Shown: piece after piece, positions 37,515-45,925 of the stretch | How positions within the stretch are numbered: position 1 is the stretch's first letter | How the letters are laid out: every line of letters begins with the position of its first letter | NCBI RefSeq assembly: GCF_011742145.1 | Contig: NZ_JAAQQU010000104.1 | Coordinates: forward strand, 639,938-703,937 | DNA length: 64,000 nt | Reading direction: 5' to 3' | Origin: Flavobacterium sp. J49 | Lineage (GTDB): Bacteria > Bacteroidota > Bacteroidia > Flavobacteriales > Flavobacteriaceae | The notes under the pieces: generated by a model | Seen by the model: the letters and a program-made list of their open reading frames with translations, nothing else | The model's database searches: none | Told to the model about the DNA's origin: nothing | Made by a program: the position numbers and the translations under genes

Positions 37515-37522
37515 CAAATATA
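37515..37522 (-). promoter_or_regulatory. pyrH promoter (-7 box)
   Basis: Minus-strand TATATTTG fits TAnnTTTG. It gives a leader of about 70 nt that contains the family 2 element. Confidence 0.55.
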
Positions 37523-37602
37523 AACATATTCTGTTTTTGTATCGTATTCGTTAAAAATAATGTTAAGTAACATTTATCACTTTTTTATCTTCCTTGGTTT
37601 TG

Positions 37603-37610
37603 TAGCTTTG
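37603..37610 (+). promoter_or_regulatory. Promoter of the thioredoxin-like gene (-7 box)
   Basis: TAGCTTTG fits TAnnTTTG, 20 bp before the ATG at 37631. Confidence 0.6.
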
Positions 37611-37630
37611 CGGCATCAAATTTAAATTTT

Positions 37631-38260
37631 ATGGTAACCATTATCCAAGACAGTTTAGCCAAAAGCCATTCCTATTCCGAGTACAGAAATATTGTTTCTT
37701 CGCTTTTAAAAGAAGGAAAGTCAACCGGAAACGAACAATCTGAAGCGTTGACGCATTATTCCGAATTGAACGAAACCCGCATGAATCGTTTGGAGAAAAC
37801 CATAAAAATTACTGACGAGTTCACCGAAATATTAAAGCAATTGAAAAGGGAATATATTTGGTTGGTGGTTTCCGAGGGTTGGTGTGGCGATGCCGCTCAA
37901 TTGGTGCCCATCTTTCACAAAATGGCGGAGCTTTCTCCGAAAATCGATTTCAGAATTGTTTTTCGGGATGAAAATGATGATTTGATGAATTTGTTTCTCA
38001 CCAATGGTGCCCGAAGCATTCCGAAGCTGATTATTTTAGACAAAAATACTTTGGAAGTTTTAGGAGATTTCGGACCAAGGCCTCAAGGTGCCAAACAATT
38101 GATTTTAGATTATAAAGCGGAACACGGCATTGTAGATGAAACGGCAAAAACCAATTTGCAATTGTGGTATTTGCACGATAAAGGATTGTCAACACAACAA
38201 GAGATTATGGATTTGATAGCTACTCTTGAGTTAACTGCTGTTCAAATTCCGCAGGACTAA
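37631..38260 (+). CDS. Thioredoxin-like protein with a single active-site cysteine
   Basis: 209 aa, no signal peptide. The thioredoxin-fold region (about 70-165) has VVSEGWCGDAAQLVPIFHKM in place of WCGPC, so the second redox cysteine is replaced by alanine. The cis-Pro loop RSIPKLIILD is intact. This WCGDA variant is common in Bacteroidota and implies a monothiol or non-redox role. The last 41 bp overlap the 3' end of truB on the other strand, and both reading frames end with clearly family-typical residues, so the overlap is real. Confidence 0.85.
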   Translation: MVTIIQDSLAKSHSYSEYRNIVSSLLKEGKSTGNEQSEALTHYSELNETRMNRLEKTIKITDEFTEILKQLKREYIWLVVSEGWCGDAAQLVPIFHKMAELSPKIDFRIVFRDENDDLMNLFLTNGARSIPKLIILDKNTLEVLGDFGPRPQGAKQLILDYKAEHGIVDETAKTNLQLWYLHDKGLSTQQEIMDLIATLELTAVQIPQD

Positions 38261-38918
38261 CACCATTTACCACATCATAATCGCCAATTTTAGTTCGACG
38301 TAAAACGGATAAATAAGCACCTGAATTTAGTGCTTTCCCAAAGTCGTATGCCAAGGAACGAATATAAGTGCCTTTGCTGCAAACCACCCGGAATTCTATT
38401 TCGGGTAACACAAATTTAGTGATTTCAAATTCATGAATGGTTGTTTTTCGGGCTTGAATTTCAACCTCTTCTCCTGCACGTGCGTGCTCGTACAAGCGAA
38501 CGCCGTCTTTTTTAATAGCGGAAAATACCGGTGGTTTTTGGTCGATTTCGCCCAAGAATTGAGCAATCGTTGCCTGAATTAAATCAGCCGTAATATGTTC
38601 CGTTGGAAAAGTAGCATTTACTTCGGTTTCCATATCATAAGATGGCGTTGTGGCGCCAACAGTAATCGTTCCGGTGTATTCTTTGGCTTGACCTTGAATT
38701 TCGGTAATCTTTTTGGTGAACTTTCCGGTGCAAACAATCAGTAAACCGGTGGCCAAAGGGTCTAAGGTTCCGGCATGACCAATTTTAAACTTCTTAGGAA
38801 GATTGTATTTTTGTTTTAGAATATACTTTAATTTATTCACTGCTTGAAACGAAGACCAAGTCAGTGGCTTGTCTATCAATAGTACTTGACCTTCTAAAAA
38901 ATCTTCAGCCGTTTTCAA
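38220..38918 (-). CDS. truB: tRNA pseudouridine-55 synthase
   Basis: 232 aa. It makes pseudouridine 55 in the T-loop of tRNAs. The catalytic Asp53 lies in GHAGTLDPLATGLL. KPLTWSSFQAVNKLK, QKPPVFSAIKKDGVRLYEHAR and VVCSKGTYIRSLAYDFG are family blocks. It is shorter than E. coli TruB because the C-terminal PUA domain is absent, as in many Bacteroidota. It is the last gene of ftsX-DUF3098-uppP-truB, 3 bp after uppP. Confidence 0.96.
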   Translation of the reverse strand: MKTAEDFLEGQVLLIDKPLTWSSFQAVNKLKYILKQKYNLPKKFKIGHAGTLDPLATGLLIVCTGKFTKKITEIQGQAKEYTGTITVGATTPSYDMETEVNATFPTEHITADLIQATIAQFLGEIDQKPPVFSAIKKDGVRLYEHARAGEEVEIQARKTTIHEFEITKFVLPEIEFRVVCSKGTYIRSLAYDFGKALNSGAYLSVLRRTKIGDYDVVNGVSPAEFEQQLTQE

Positions 38919-38921
38919 AAT

Positions 38922-39731
38922 CTATCGGTTTAAAGAGAAATACACCAGCAAAATCACACCGGCTACAATTCGGTAATATCCCCAAGGTTTGAAACCGTAT
39001 TTTTTGATAATCCCGATAAAGAATTTAATAGCAATAACCGAAACTATAAAAGCCACAATATTGCCCACCAAAAACATTTTAAGATTATCTGAGGATTGCG
39101 TCAACAACTCATATCCTTTGAGCTGAGACACTTCATAAGTTTTCAAAAACAAAGAGTAAGTCGTCACCGCCAACATCGTCGGAACCGCTAAGAAGAAAGA
39201 GAACTCTGCCGCCGTTTCTCGGGTCAAACCTTGTTGCATGCCGCCAATAATCGAAGCCGCCGAACGACTCGTGCCCGGCATCATCGCCAAACACTGCCAA
39301 AAGCCTATGGTAACGGCTTTTTTAATGGTAATGTCTTCTTCGTTGGCCACCGTCGGACTGTGGAAACGACCGTCAATAAACAGTAAAACGATACCGCCAA
39401 CAATCAATACAATTGCAATCGGAATAGGATTTCCGAGTACGGCATCGATTTTATCATCAAATATTTTTCCCAAAATCAAAGCCGGAATCACAGCACAAGC
39501 CAGTTTGAGATAAAAATTAATTCGGCGGAAATCAAAAAACTTTCTCCAATACAAAACCACTACGGCCAAAATCGCCCCGAATTGTATAGAAACCTGAAAC
39601 AATTTTACAAAATCATCTTCTTGTATCCCAAAAAACGAACTGGTAAAAATCATGTGAGCGGTCGAAGAAACCGGTAAGTATTCGGTTAAACCTTCCACGA
39701 TGGCGATGAGTATCGCTTGAATGTAATCCAT
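38922..39731 (-). CDS. uppP: Undecaprenyl-diphosphatase (bacitracin resistance type)
   Basis: 269 aa, about eight membrane helices. It dephosphorylates undecaprenyl diphosphate to recycle the cell-wall lipid carrier. EGLTEYLPVSSTAH (13-26) and MPGTSRSAASIIGG carry the catalytic Glu, His and Arg residues of the BacA/UppP family. It lies in the Bacteroidota-conserved order ftsX-DUF3098-uppP-truB. Confidence 0.96.
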   Translation of the reverse strand: MDYIQAILIAIVEGLTEYLPVSSTAHMIFTSSFFGIQEDDFVKLFQVSIQFGAILAVVVLYWRKFFDFRRINFYLKLACAVIPALILGKIFDDKIDAVLGNPIPIAIVLIVGGIVLLFIDGRFHSPTVANEEDITIKKAVTIGFWQCLAMMPGTSRSAASIIGGMQQGLTRETAAEFSFFLAVPTMLAVTTYSLFLKTYEVSQLKGYELLTQSSDNLKMFLVGNIVAFIVSVIAIKFFIGIIKKYGFKPWGYYRIVAGVILLVYFSLNR

Positions 39732-39742
39732 TGGTTAGATAG

Positions 39743-39819
39743 TAATTAGTGAATGGTAATTAGTAATTAGAAAGACTAGTAATTTTTTTGGCTAATTACT
39801 AATCACTAACGACTAATTA
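39743..39819. repeat. Inverted pair of 7-bp tandem arrays
   Basis: Left array: TAATTAG, TGAATGG, TAATTAG, TAATTAG. Right array, inverted: CTAATTA, CTAATCA, CTAACGA, CTAATTA. They form a hairpin that fills the uppP-DUF3098 gap inside the operon. Confidence 0.85.
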
Positions 39820-40050
39820 CTTTTTTTTAAAGATGGAGTAAATCGTAATCCCGAAACCAATCAAAACAACAGTTGGTGCCAAACGAATTCTTTGGAAATT
39901 GAATACTTCGTCATTCCACACTTTCGGGTCATCGCTTCCGCCGCCACTCATCAGAATAAATCCAAGAGCAATCACGGCAATACCGATTAATAATATTTTA
40001 TAATTAACCTTATCAAAAAGAAAATCAGGTTTTTGCTCGTTGTTTTTCAT
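39817..40050 (-). CDS. DUF3098 small membrane protein
   Basis: 77 aa with two hydrophobic segments (about 18-36, ILLIGIAVIALGFILMSGG, and 56-74). Between them is a short loop, DDPKVWNDEVFNFQRIRLAP, the conserved part of DUF3098. It always neighbours ftsX and uppP in Bacteroidota, which suggests a role in envelope or cell-division assembly. That role is inferred from context. The operon array lies after its stop. Confidence 0.88.
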   Translation of the reverse strand: MKNNEQKPDFLFDKVNYKILLIGIAVIALGFILMSGGGSDDPKVWNDEVFNFQRIRLAPTVVLIGFGITIYSIFKKK

Positions 40051-40088
40051 GAGTATATTTTAAAGTCTTAATACTTTGTACTTAAATC

Positions 40089-40964
40089 TTAATACAAATC
40101 GTCTGTTCTCAAATTCAAAAAGCGTTGGGTCGCAAAAAAGGTACTGATCCAAGTAATCACGATTCCCATTACCAAAACGCCCAATAACACCATGCTAATA
40201 GACAACTGATCTTCCATAATTCCCAAATTAGGGTAAGTGGTTTGAATGTAGATTAACAAACCAATCAATGCTAAAATAGCAAGCACAGCTCCAATAAAGC
40301 CGAGAATTACATTGGTTTTAATAAATGGTTTTCGAATAAAGGATTTGGTTGCACCCACCATTTGCATCGTTTTAATGATAAAGCGGTTGGCGTAGATTGA
40401 CAGTCGCAACGAACTGTTAATCAACAACACCGATACTATCGCAAAGACACTGGTGATAATCAAAATCCACATGCTGATGTTTTTCACATTGTCGTTGACC
40501 AAAGTCACCAATTGCTTGTCGTAAACAATATCCGCCACCATTTCGTTTTTGCGCAAACGGTTCTCAATTTTAGCAATTTCAGGATTGGTCACAAAATCGG
40601 CTTTCAAGTGAATGTCAAACGAATTCTGCAACGGATTCACACCCAAAAACTGCATAAAATCTTCGCCAATCACTTTTTTGTGTTGTTGGGCTGCTTTTTC
40701 TTTAGACACATATTCAAAAGATTTGGCAAATTTAGCCGTCTTCATCTCTTCGCTAAAGGCTTTGATGACCGAATCATTCGCTTCGTTTTTAAAGAAAACC
40801 GTCATCGCAATTTCTTCCTTGAAATTGTCCGACAATCGCTTGGAATTGATCACAAAAAGACCCAAAGTTCCCAATAAAAACAACACCAAAAAGATGCTCA
40901 ACACTACCGAAAAATAGGAGGTGATTACTCTGCGCTTCTGAAACTTTTCAAATGATGATGACAT
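40089..40964 (-). CDS. ftsX: Cell-division protein FtsX (permease-like)
   Basis: 291 aa, four membrane helices in the FtsX arrangement. One lies near residues 20-40, a periplasmic domain spans about 45-165, and three follow (about 170-190, 215-240, 258-280). With the ATPase FtsE it couples division to peptidoglycan hydrolases. It carries SKRLSDNFKEEIAMTVFFKNE and TMQMVGATKSFIRKPFI, which are FtsX blocks. ftsE is not adjacent here, as is common in Bacteroidota. It is the first gene of its operon. Confidence 0.93.
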   Translation of the reverse strand: MSSSFEKFQKRRVITSYFSVVLSIFLVLFLLGTLGLFVINSKRLSDNFKEEIAMTVFFKNEANDSVIKAFSEEMKTAKFAKSFEYVSKEKAAQQHKKVIGEDFMQFLGVNPLQNSFDIHLKADFVTNPEIAKIENRLRKNEMVADIVYDKQLVTLVNDNVKNISMWILIITSVFAIVSVLLINSSLRLSIYANRFIIKTMQMVGATKSFIRKPFIKTNVILGFIGAVLAILALIGLLIYIQTTYPNLGIMEDQLSISMVLLGVLVMGIVITWISTFFATQRFLNLRTDDLY

Positions 40965-41051
40965 AGACTGTATTTTATGGGGTAAAAATAATAAAGAAAA
41001 TTGTTTTTCCCCTTTATAACGTACAAACTTTTAACTTTATTATATTAAATG

Positions 41052-41059
41052 TAAATTTG
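41052..41059 (+). promoter_or_regulatory. leuS promoter (-7 box)
   Basis: TAAATTTG fits TAnnTTTG. The 5' leader of about 80 nt then contains a heptamer array from 41072. Confidence 0.6.
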
Positions 41060-41071
41060 CCGAAGATTTAG

Positions 41072-41099
41072 TTGTTGGTTTTCGGTTGACGGTTGTCGG
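41072..41099. repeat. 7-bp tandem array in the leuS leader
   Basis: TTGTTGG, TTTTCGG, TTGACGG, TTGTCGG. The last units are complementary to the CCAACAA/CCGACAA units inside leuS (41218-41245), on the other side of the start codon. Confidence 0.85.
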
Positions 41100-41146
41100 C
41101 CACTTTCACAATTGATCATTATAATTAAAAATCTTGTTAGAACAAC

Positions 41147-44005
41147 ATGAAATACCATCACGAAAAAGTTGAAGAAAAATGGCAAAAATATTGGGCAGAG
41201 CACCAAACTTTCAAAGCCCAACAACCAACAACCAACAACCGACAACCAAAGTATTACGTACTCGACATGTTTCCTTATCCATCCGGAGCCGGTTTACACG
41301 TTGGGCATCCGCTGGGTTACATCGCTTCCGATATCGTGGCGCGTTTCAAACGTCATAAAGGCTTCAATGTATTGCATCCGCAAGGCTATGATTCTTTTGG
41401 TTTGCCGGCCGAACAATACGCCATCCAAACCGGTCAGCATCCGGAGAAAACGACTCGTGAAAACATTGCCCGTTACCGCGAGCAATTAGACAAAATCGGG
41501 TTCTCTTTCGATTGGAGCCGAGAAGTACGCACTTCCAACGCCGATTATTACAAATACACGCAGTGGATTTTTATCCAATTGTTCAACTCGTGGTACAATA
41601 ACGACACCAACAAAGCCGAAGACATTTCGACTTTAATTTCTATATTTTCAACAGCAGGAAACGCGACGGTTAATGCGGTTTGCGATGACAACATCACGCC
41701 ATTTACCGCCGCCGAATGGAATGCCTTTTCTTCTGAAGAACAACAAAGAATACTGTTGCAATACCGATTAACCTATTTGGCCGAAACCGAAGTCAATTGG
41801 TGTCCGGCACTCGGAACGGTATTGGCCAATGACGAAATCGTAAACGGTGTTTCCGAACGCGGTGGTCATCCGGTCATCCGCAAGAAAATGACCCAATGGT
41901 CGATGCGTATTTCCGCTTATGCCGAAAGATTATTACAAGGTTTAGAGACGATTGATTGGAGCGAATCCATCAAAGAAAGCCAAAGAAACTGGATTGGAAA
42001 GTCCGTCGGAGCATCGGTTTCTTTTAACCTTTTACCGACAACCGACAACCGACAACCGACAACCATAGATGTTTTCACGACACGTCCCGACACCATTTTC
42101 GGGGTAACTTTTATGACTTTGGCACCGGAACACGAATTGGTATCCCAAATCACCACGCTTGAACAAAAAGCAGCGGTTGAAGCTTACGTGGAAGCCACAG
42201 CCAAACGTTCCGAACGTGAAAGAATGGCCGATGTCAAAACCATATCAGGTGTTTTCACAGGAGCATTTGCGGAACATCCGTTTACCAAAGAACCCATTCC
42301 GGTTTGGATAGGCGATTACGTGTTAGCTGGCTACGGAACCGGTGCTGTAATGGCTGTTCCTTGCGGTGACGAAAGAGATTATGCATTTGCCAATTTCTTC
42401 AAAGGTCAAAAAGGCATGCCCGAAATCAAAAACATTTTCAACCAAGATATTTCGCAAGAAGCTTTTGCCGCCAAAGAAGGATTCGAGTTAGTCAACTCCG
42501 ATTTTTTAAACGGATTGGGCTATAAAGAAGGAACGAAAAAGATCATCGAGGAACTGGAACGAATCGGACAAGGAAAAGGCAAAACCAATTACCGTTTGCG
42601 CGACGCCGTGTTTTCTCGCCAAAGATATTGGGGCGAACCGTTCCCGGTGTATTATGTGAATGGTTTACCGCAAATGATTGACAACAAATATTTACCAATC
42701 GTTTTGCCCGAAGTAGAAAAGTATTTACCTACCGAAGACGGCCAACCGCCATTAGGCAACGCTACGGATTGGGCTTGGGATAGTGTGCAGTGTTCAGTAG
42801 TCAGTAACCAGTTGATTGACAACAAAACGATATTTCCTTTAGAACTTAACACCATGCCGGGTTGGGCAGGCAGTTCGTGGTATTGGATGCGTTATATGGA
42901 CGCGCACAACGACGCCGAATTCGCCTCAGCCGATGCCCTAAAATACTGGGAAAACGTAGATTTGTACATAGGCGGAAGCGAACACGCCACAGGCCATTTA
43001 TTATACTCTCGTTTTTGGAACAAATTTTTAAAAGATAGAGGTTACGCACCAACGGAAGAACCGTTTAAGAAGTTGATTAATCAGGGAATGATTTTGGGGA
43101 TGAGTGCGTTTGTGTATCGTTCTGAAGATTCTAAAAAACTATATTCAAAAGGATTAATTGCAGGTGAAAAAGTTCATCCAATCCACGTTGACTTAGCCGT
43201 TATCAACGACATCACCAACGAGTTAGATATCGAAGCCTTCAAAAACCATCCGTTATATATAGATTACAAAGACGCCGAATTCATTTTAGAAAACGGCAAA
43301 TACATAGTCGGTCGCGAAGTCGAAAAAATGTCTAAATCGAAATACAATGTGGTAAACCCTGATGACATTTGCGAACAATACGGTGCAGATACTTTGCGTT
43401 TATACGAAATGTTCTTAGGGCCGTTAGAACAAGCCAAACCATGGAACACCGCCGGAATCACCGGCGTTTCAGGTTTCTTAAAAAAATTATGGCGTTTGTA
43501 TTTTGACGACAACGGTTTGATTGTGACCAACGATGAACCGACAGCCGACATGTACAAATCGCTTCACAAAACCATCAAAAAAGTGACTGAGGATATCGAG
43601 AATTTCTCGTTCAACACGTCGGTATCGCAGTTTATGATTTGTGTGAACGAATTGGCACAAATGAAATGCCACCACAGAGCGATTTTAGAACCATTGGCTG
43701 TAGTAATTTCGCCTTATGCACCGCATATTGCTGAGGAATTATGGAGTCAATTAGGATATGAAGGTTCAATCTCAACTGTTGATTTTCCATTGGTAAACGA
43801 AAAATACTTGGTAGAATCGGAAAAAGAATACCCGGTTTCCTTTAACGGAAAAATGCGTTTTACCATCAAATTGCCTTTGGATTTAACCGTAGCCCAAATA
43901 CAGGAAATCGTTTTGGCCGACGAACGCACCATCAAACAATTAGACGGTAGAACACCGAATAAAGTAATTATCGTTCCGGGGAAAGTAATAAACTTAGTGG
44001 GATAA
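41147..44005 (+). CDS. leuS: Leucyl-tRNA synthetase with repeat-derived insertions
   Basis: 952 aa class Ia synthetase. The HIGH motif is HVGHP (51-55), the KMSKS loop is VEKMSKSKYN, and the CP1 editing domain contains VFTTRPDTIFGVTFM. The anticodon-binding and C-terminal domains are complete, so the enzyme is full length. Three segments look unlike any LeuRS loop: QQPTTNNRQP (25-34), LLPTTDNRQPTTID (about 295-308) and QCSVVSNQLID (about 546-557). They coincide exactly with 7-bp tandem arrays in the DNA. All three lie at places where homologues have short variable loops. The frame is kept throughout. Confidence 0.97.
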   Translation: MKYHHEKVEEKWQKYWAEHQTFKAQQPTTNNRQPKYYVLDMFPYPSGAGLHVGHPLGYIASDIVARFKRHKGFNVLHPQGYDSFGLPAEQYAIQTGQHPEKTTRENIARYREQLDKIGFSFDWSREVRTSNADYYKYTQWIFIQLFNSWYNNDTNKAEDISTLISIFSTAGNATVNAVCDDNITPFTAAEWNAFSSEEQQRILLQYRLTYLAETEVNWCPALGTVLANDEIVNGVSERGGHPVIRKKMTQWSMRISAYAERLLQGLETIDWSESIKESQRNWIGKSVGASVSFNLLPTTDNRQPTTIDVFTTRPDTIFGVTFMTLAPEHELVSQITTLEQKAAVEAYVEATAKRSERERMADVKTISGVFTGAFAEHPFTKEPIPVWIGDYVLAGYGTGAVMAVPCGDERDYAFANFFKGQKGMPEIKNIFNQDISQEAFAAKEGFELVNSDFLNGLGYKEGTKKIIEELERIGQGKGKTNYRLRDAVFSRQRYWGEPFPVYYVNGLPQMIDNKYLPIVLPEVEKYLPTEDGQPPLGNATDWAWDSVQCSVVSNQLIDNKTIFPLELNTMPGWAGSSWYWMRYMDAHNDAEFASADALKYWENVDLYIGGSEHATGHLLYSRFWNKFLKDRGYAPTEEPFKKLINQGMILGMSAFVYRSEDSKKLYSKGLIAGEKVHPIHVDLAVINDITNELDIEAFKNHPLYIDYKDAEFILENGKYIVGREVEKMSKSKYNVVNPDDICEQYGADTLRLYEMFLGPLEQAKPWNTAGITGVSGFLKKLWRLYFDDNGLIVTNDEPTADMYKSLHKTIKKVTEDIENFSFNTSVSQFMICVNELAQMKCHHRAILEPLAVVISPYAPHIAEELWSQLGYEGSISTVDFPLVNEKYLVESEKEYPVSFNGKMRFTIKLPLDLTVAQIQEIVLADERTIKQLDGRTPNKVIIVPGKVINLVG
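41218..41245. repeat. 7-bp array inside leuS (insertion 1)
   Basis: CCAACAA three times, then CCGACAA. It encodes QQPTTNNRQP. Same units, opposite sense, as in the leader array at 41072 and in the arrays at 3740 and 27054. Confidence 0.9.
42035..42062. repeat. 7-bp array inside leuS (insertion 2)
   Basis: Four identical CCGACAA units, encoding PTTDNRQPTT in the editing domain. It is the exact complement of the four units next to rpoN. Confidence 0.9.
42783..42817. repeat. 7-bp array inside leuS (insertion 3)
   Basis: GTGTGCA, GTGTTCA, GTAGTCA, GTAACCA, GTTGATT: five units, GT-rich, of the type seen at 8052. It encodes QCSVVSNQLI. Confidence 0.8.
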
Positions 44006-44011
44006 CAGCAC

Positions 44012-44057
44012 GTCAGTTCGAGTGTCCCGATTGAAAATCGGGATGTATCGAGAACTT
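44012..44057 (+). repeat. Hairpin element, family 2 (after leuS)
   Basis: GTCAGTTCGAGTG, then a perfect stem TCCCGATT-gaa-AATCGGGA (44025-44043), then ATGTATCGAGAACT. The outer CAGTTCGAG and TCGAGAACT ends are also inverted. Confidence 0.65.
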
Positions 44058-44064
44058 TGTTTAA

Positions 44065-44120
44065 GAAAAAAGGGATCAGGAAGAAGTAAGTTTGCTTTTC
44101 CCTAGTCCCTTTTCCCTTTT
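44065..44120 (+). terminator. Probable leuS terminator built from a 7-bp array
   Basis: AAAAGGGA on the left can pair with TCCCTTTT on the right. The right side is TTCCCTA, GTCCCTT, TTCCCTT (44098-44118), a heptamer array followed by T-rich sequence. It could stop leuS transcripts. Confidence 0.5.
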
Positions 44121-44187
44121 AATTCTCACCGCATAATGTTGTAACCAATTTAAAATTCTTTAGACTAATCGAGGAAAATCAAACACC

Positions 44188-44373
44188 ATGAAGAAACACG
44201 AAATTCACACCATTGTAGAAAAAGCAGGCTTTAGCAGTATGAAAGAAAGGCTAACCGAAAAAGTAGAACTCTTCCTAAACGAAAAAGCCAATGCCGGTTA
44301 CGAAATCATCAGCGTTTCGTTTACTTATTATGAAGGCGCCGAATTGGTGGCGTTTATCACCATTTGCAAATAA
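44188..44373 (+). CDS. Small conserved hypothetical protein, 61 aa
   Basis: A 61-aa product with no signal peptide. It has an N-terminal charged helix (HEIHTIVEKAGF, then MKERLTEKVELFLNEKA) followed by a short beta-hairpin (GYEIISVSFTYYEGAELVAFITICK). The pattern of an N-terminal helix and a Gly-Tyr-Glu-x-x-x-x strand is like DUF4177-type small proteins, but I cannot assign it. It sits between leuS and an outer-membrane protein gene with no close partners. Confidence 0.6.
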   Translation: MKKHEIHTIVEKAGFSSMKERLTEKVELFLNEKANAGYEIISVSFTYYEGAELVAFITICK

Positions 44374-44440
44374 AAAGTTAAACCGTTCTTTATAGCCATT
44401 TTCTCTGTTTATTTTTGATTCAAACATTAAATCAATCATC

Positions 44441-45115
44441 ATGAAAAACAAAATCCTCTACTTATTATTACTTACCGCTTTTATCGGCTACAGCCAAGAA
44501 CAATCTTCGGATTCAACCAAGACTAAGAAAGTCAAAGTCGACGGCTATTTCGGATTCAACGGCAATATTAACGACAACACCAATCTCAACAAAAAACTCC
44601 ACAATGCCAACCTGCCGGAGTTAGACAGCTTTGTACCCGAACTGACCTTCGGCTTGAATGTTTTTGGCCAAAAATACTCCGGCGATATCGAGTTTGGATT
44701 TTTGTTTGCCAAACCCGAAGAGGGCAATAACGAAATGAAATACCAAGGGTTCAATACCAGAATGCGCGTGCATTACAATGTAGTAAACCAAGAGAATTTC
44801 GCCTTCACTGCCGGTCTTTCCTTAGCTTATTTAGGCAACCAATACGATATTTACTCCAAAAACAACACCATCGATTTAAACGATTTGGAACCCAACAACA
44901 ACAGTGGTCACGTTAGTTTTACCAACCAAATGTTGTATTTAGGGCCATCGGTTTCGATGTATTTGTTTAAAAAGTCAAGTTTCCAAGTCAAACTCAATGC
45001 CGGTTATGAATTCGCCTTAACCCGCGGCAGATACGATTCCGAATTCGGAAGTGTTTTAAACAACGTCGGCGAATCGGGGAACAATCGCTTTGTATTCGGG
45101 ATAACGCTGTTGTAA
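44441..45115 (+). CDS. Secreted, outer-membrane beta-barrel-like protein
   Basis: 224 aa with a signal peptide (1-18, ending FIGYSQ). A Ser/Thr/Lys linker follows, then beta-strand-rich sequence (VDGYFGFNGNIND, FGLNVFGQKYSGDIEFGFLF, MLYLGPSVSMYLFKKSSFQVKLNAGYEF). The C-terminal strand is FVFGITLL. The pattern is that of a small outer-membrane barrel. The family and function are not recognised. Confidence 0.7.
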   Translation: MKNKILYLLLLTAFIGYSQEQSSDSTKTKKVKVDGYFGFNGNINDNTNLNKKLHNANLPELDSFVPELTFGLNVFGQKYSGDIEFGFLFAKPEEGNNEMKYQGFNTRMRVHYNVVNQENFAFTAGLSLAYLGNQYDIYSKNNTIDLNDLEPNNNSGHVSFTNQMLYLGPSVSMYLFKKSSFQVKLNAGYEFALTRGRYDSEFGSVLNNVGESGNNRFVFGITLL

Positions 45116-45186
45116 GTGACAAGCTGTCATTTCTAATCCTTTGGCTTGCAATTTGATGTGCTACTAGAAACTAAAATTTACAAATC

Positions 45187-45888
45187 ATGTTAGGATATTA
45201 TATTTTAATCGGCTTGATTGCCTTAGTCAGTTTTGCCGTAAGCGCCAAACTCAAGAGCAAATTCGCAGAATACTCCCATCTGCATTTGCGCAATGGGATG
45301 AGCGGTGCCGAAATTGCCACCCAAATGTTGCAAGACCACGGGATTTATGATGTTAAAGTCATTTCCACTCCCGGACAATTGACTGACCATTACAATCCAA
45401 CCGACAAAACGGTGAACTTAAGCGAAGGGGTTTACAACCAAAGAAACGTCGCTGCCGCAGCAGTTGCCGCACACGAATGTGGTCACGCTGTCCAACATGC
45501 CACGGCTTACAATATGTTGCAATTGCGTTCGCAATTGGTACCCATAGTGAATGTTTCTTCTACTTTATCCCAATGGTTAATCTTTGGCGGACTGATTTTG
45601 GGTGCCGCCTCCGGATTGGGTTTAGGATTTTACATCGCCGTAATTGGGTTGGTGCTAATGGCGATTGCCACTTCCTTTGCCTTCATTACACTTCCGGTAG
45701 AATACGACGCCAGTAACCGCGCTTTGGCCTGGTTAAAAAATAAAAACATGGTCAGCCAACAAGAATACGCCGGTGCCGAAGATGCGCTGAAATGGGCCGC
45801 CCGAACGTATGTAGTCGCCGCAATAGGTGCTTTGGCTTCGTTGTTGTATTGGGCCTTGCAAGTCTTCGGAGGTTCCAGAGATGAATAA
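45187..45888 (+). CDS. Neutral zinc metallopeptidase (YugP-like)
   Basis: 233 aa. A first membrane helix (3-20) precedes the catalytic HEXXH motif HECGH at 96-100. Two further hydrophobic stretches follow (about 125-175), then a C-terminal WAARTYVVAAIGALASLLYWALQVFGG helix. It belongs to the membrane-bound zinc metallopeptidase family of unknown substrate (formerly a DUF). A hairpin terminator follows directly. Confidence 0.9.
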   Translation: MLGYYILIGLIALVSFAVSAKLKSKFAEYSHLHLRNGMSGAEIATQMLQDHGIYDVKVISTPGQLTDHYNPTDKTVNLSEGVYNQRNVAAAAVAAHECGHAVQHATAYNMLQLRSQLVPIVNVSSTLSQWLIFGGLILGAASGLGLGFYIAVIGLVLMAIATSFAFITLPVEYDASNRALAWLKNKNMVSQQEYAGAEDALKWAARTYVVAAIGALASLLYWALQVFGGSRDE

Positions 45889-45892
45889 AACA

Positions 45893-45923
45893 AAACCCGT
45901 TACGAAAGTAGCGGGTTTTTTAT
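45893..45923 (+). terminator. Intrinsic terminator of the metallopeptidase gene
   Basis: Stem AAACCCGTTAC (45893-45903) with GTAGCGGGTTT (45908-45918), one mismatched pair, then a T-run. Confidence 0.8.
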
Positions 45924-45925
45924 TT

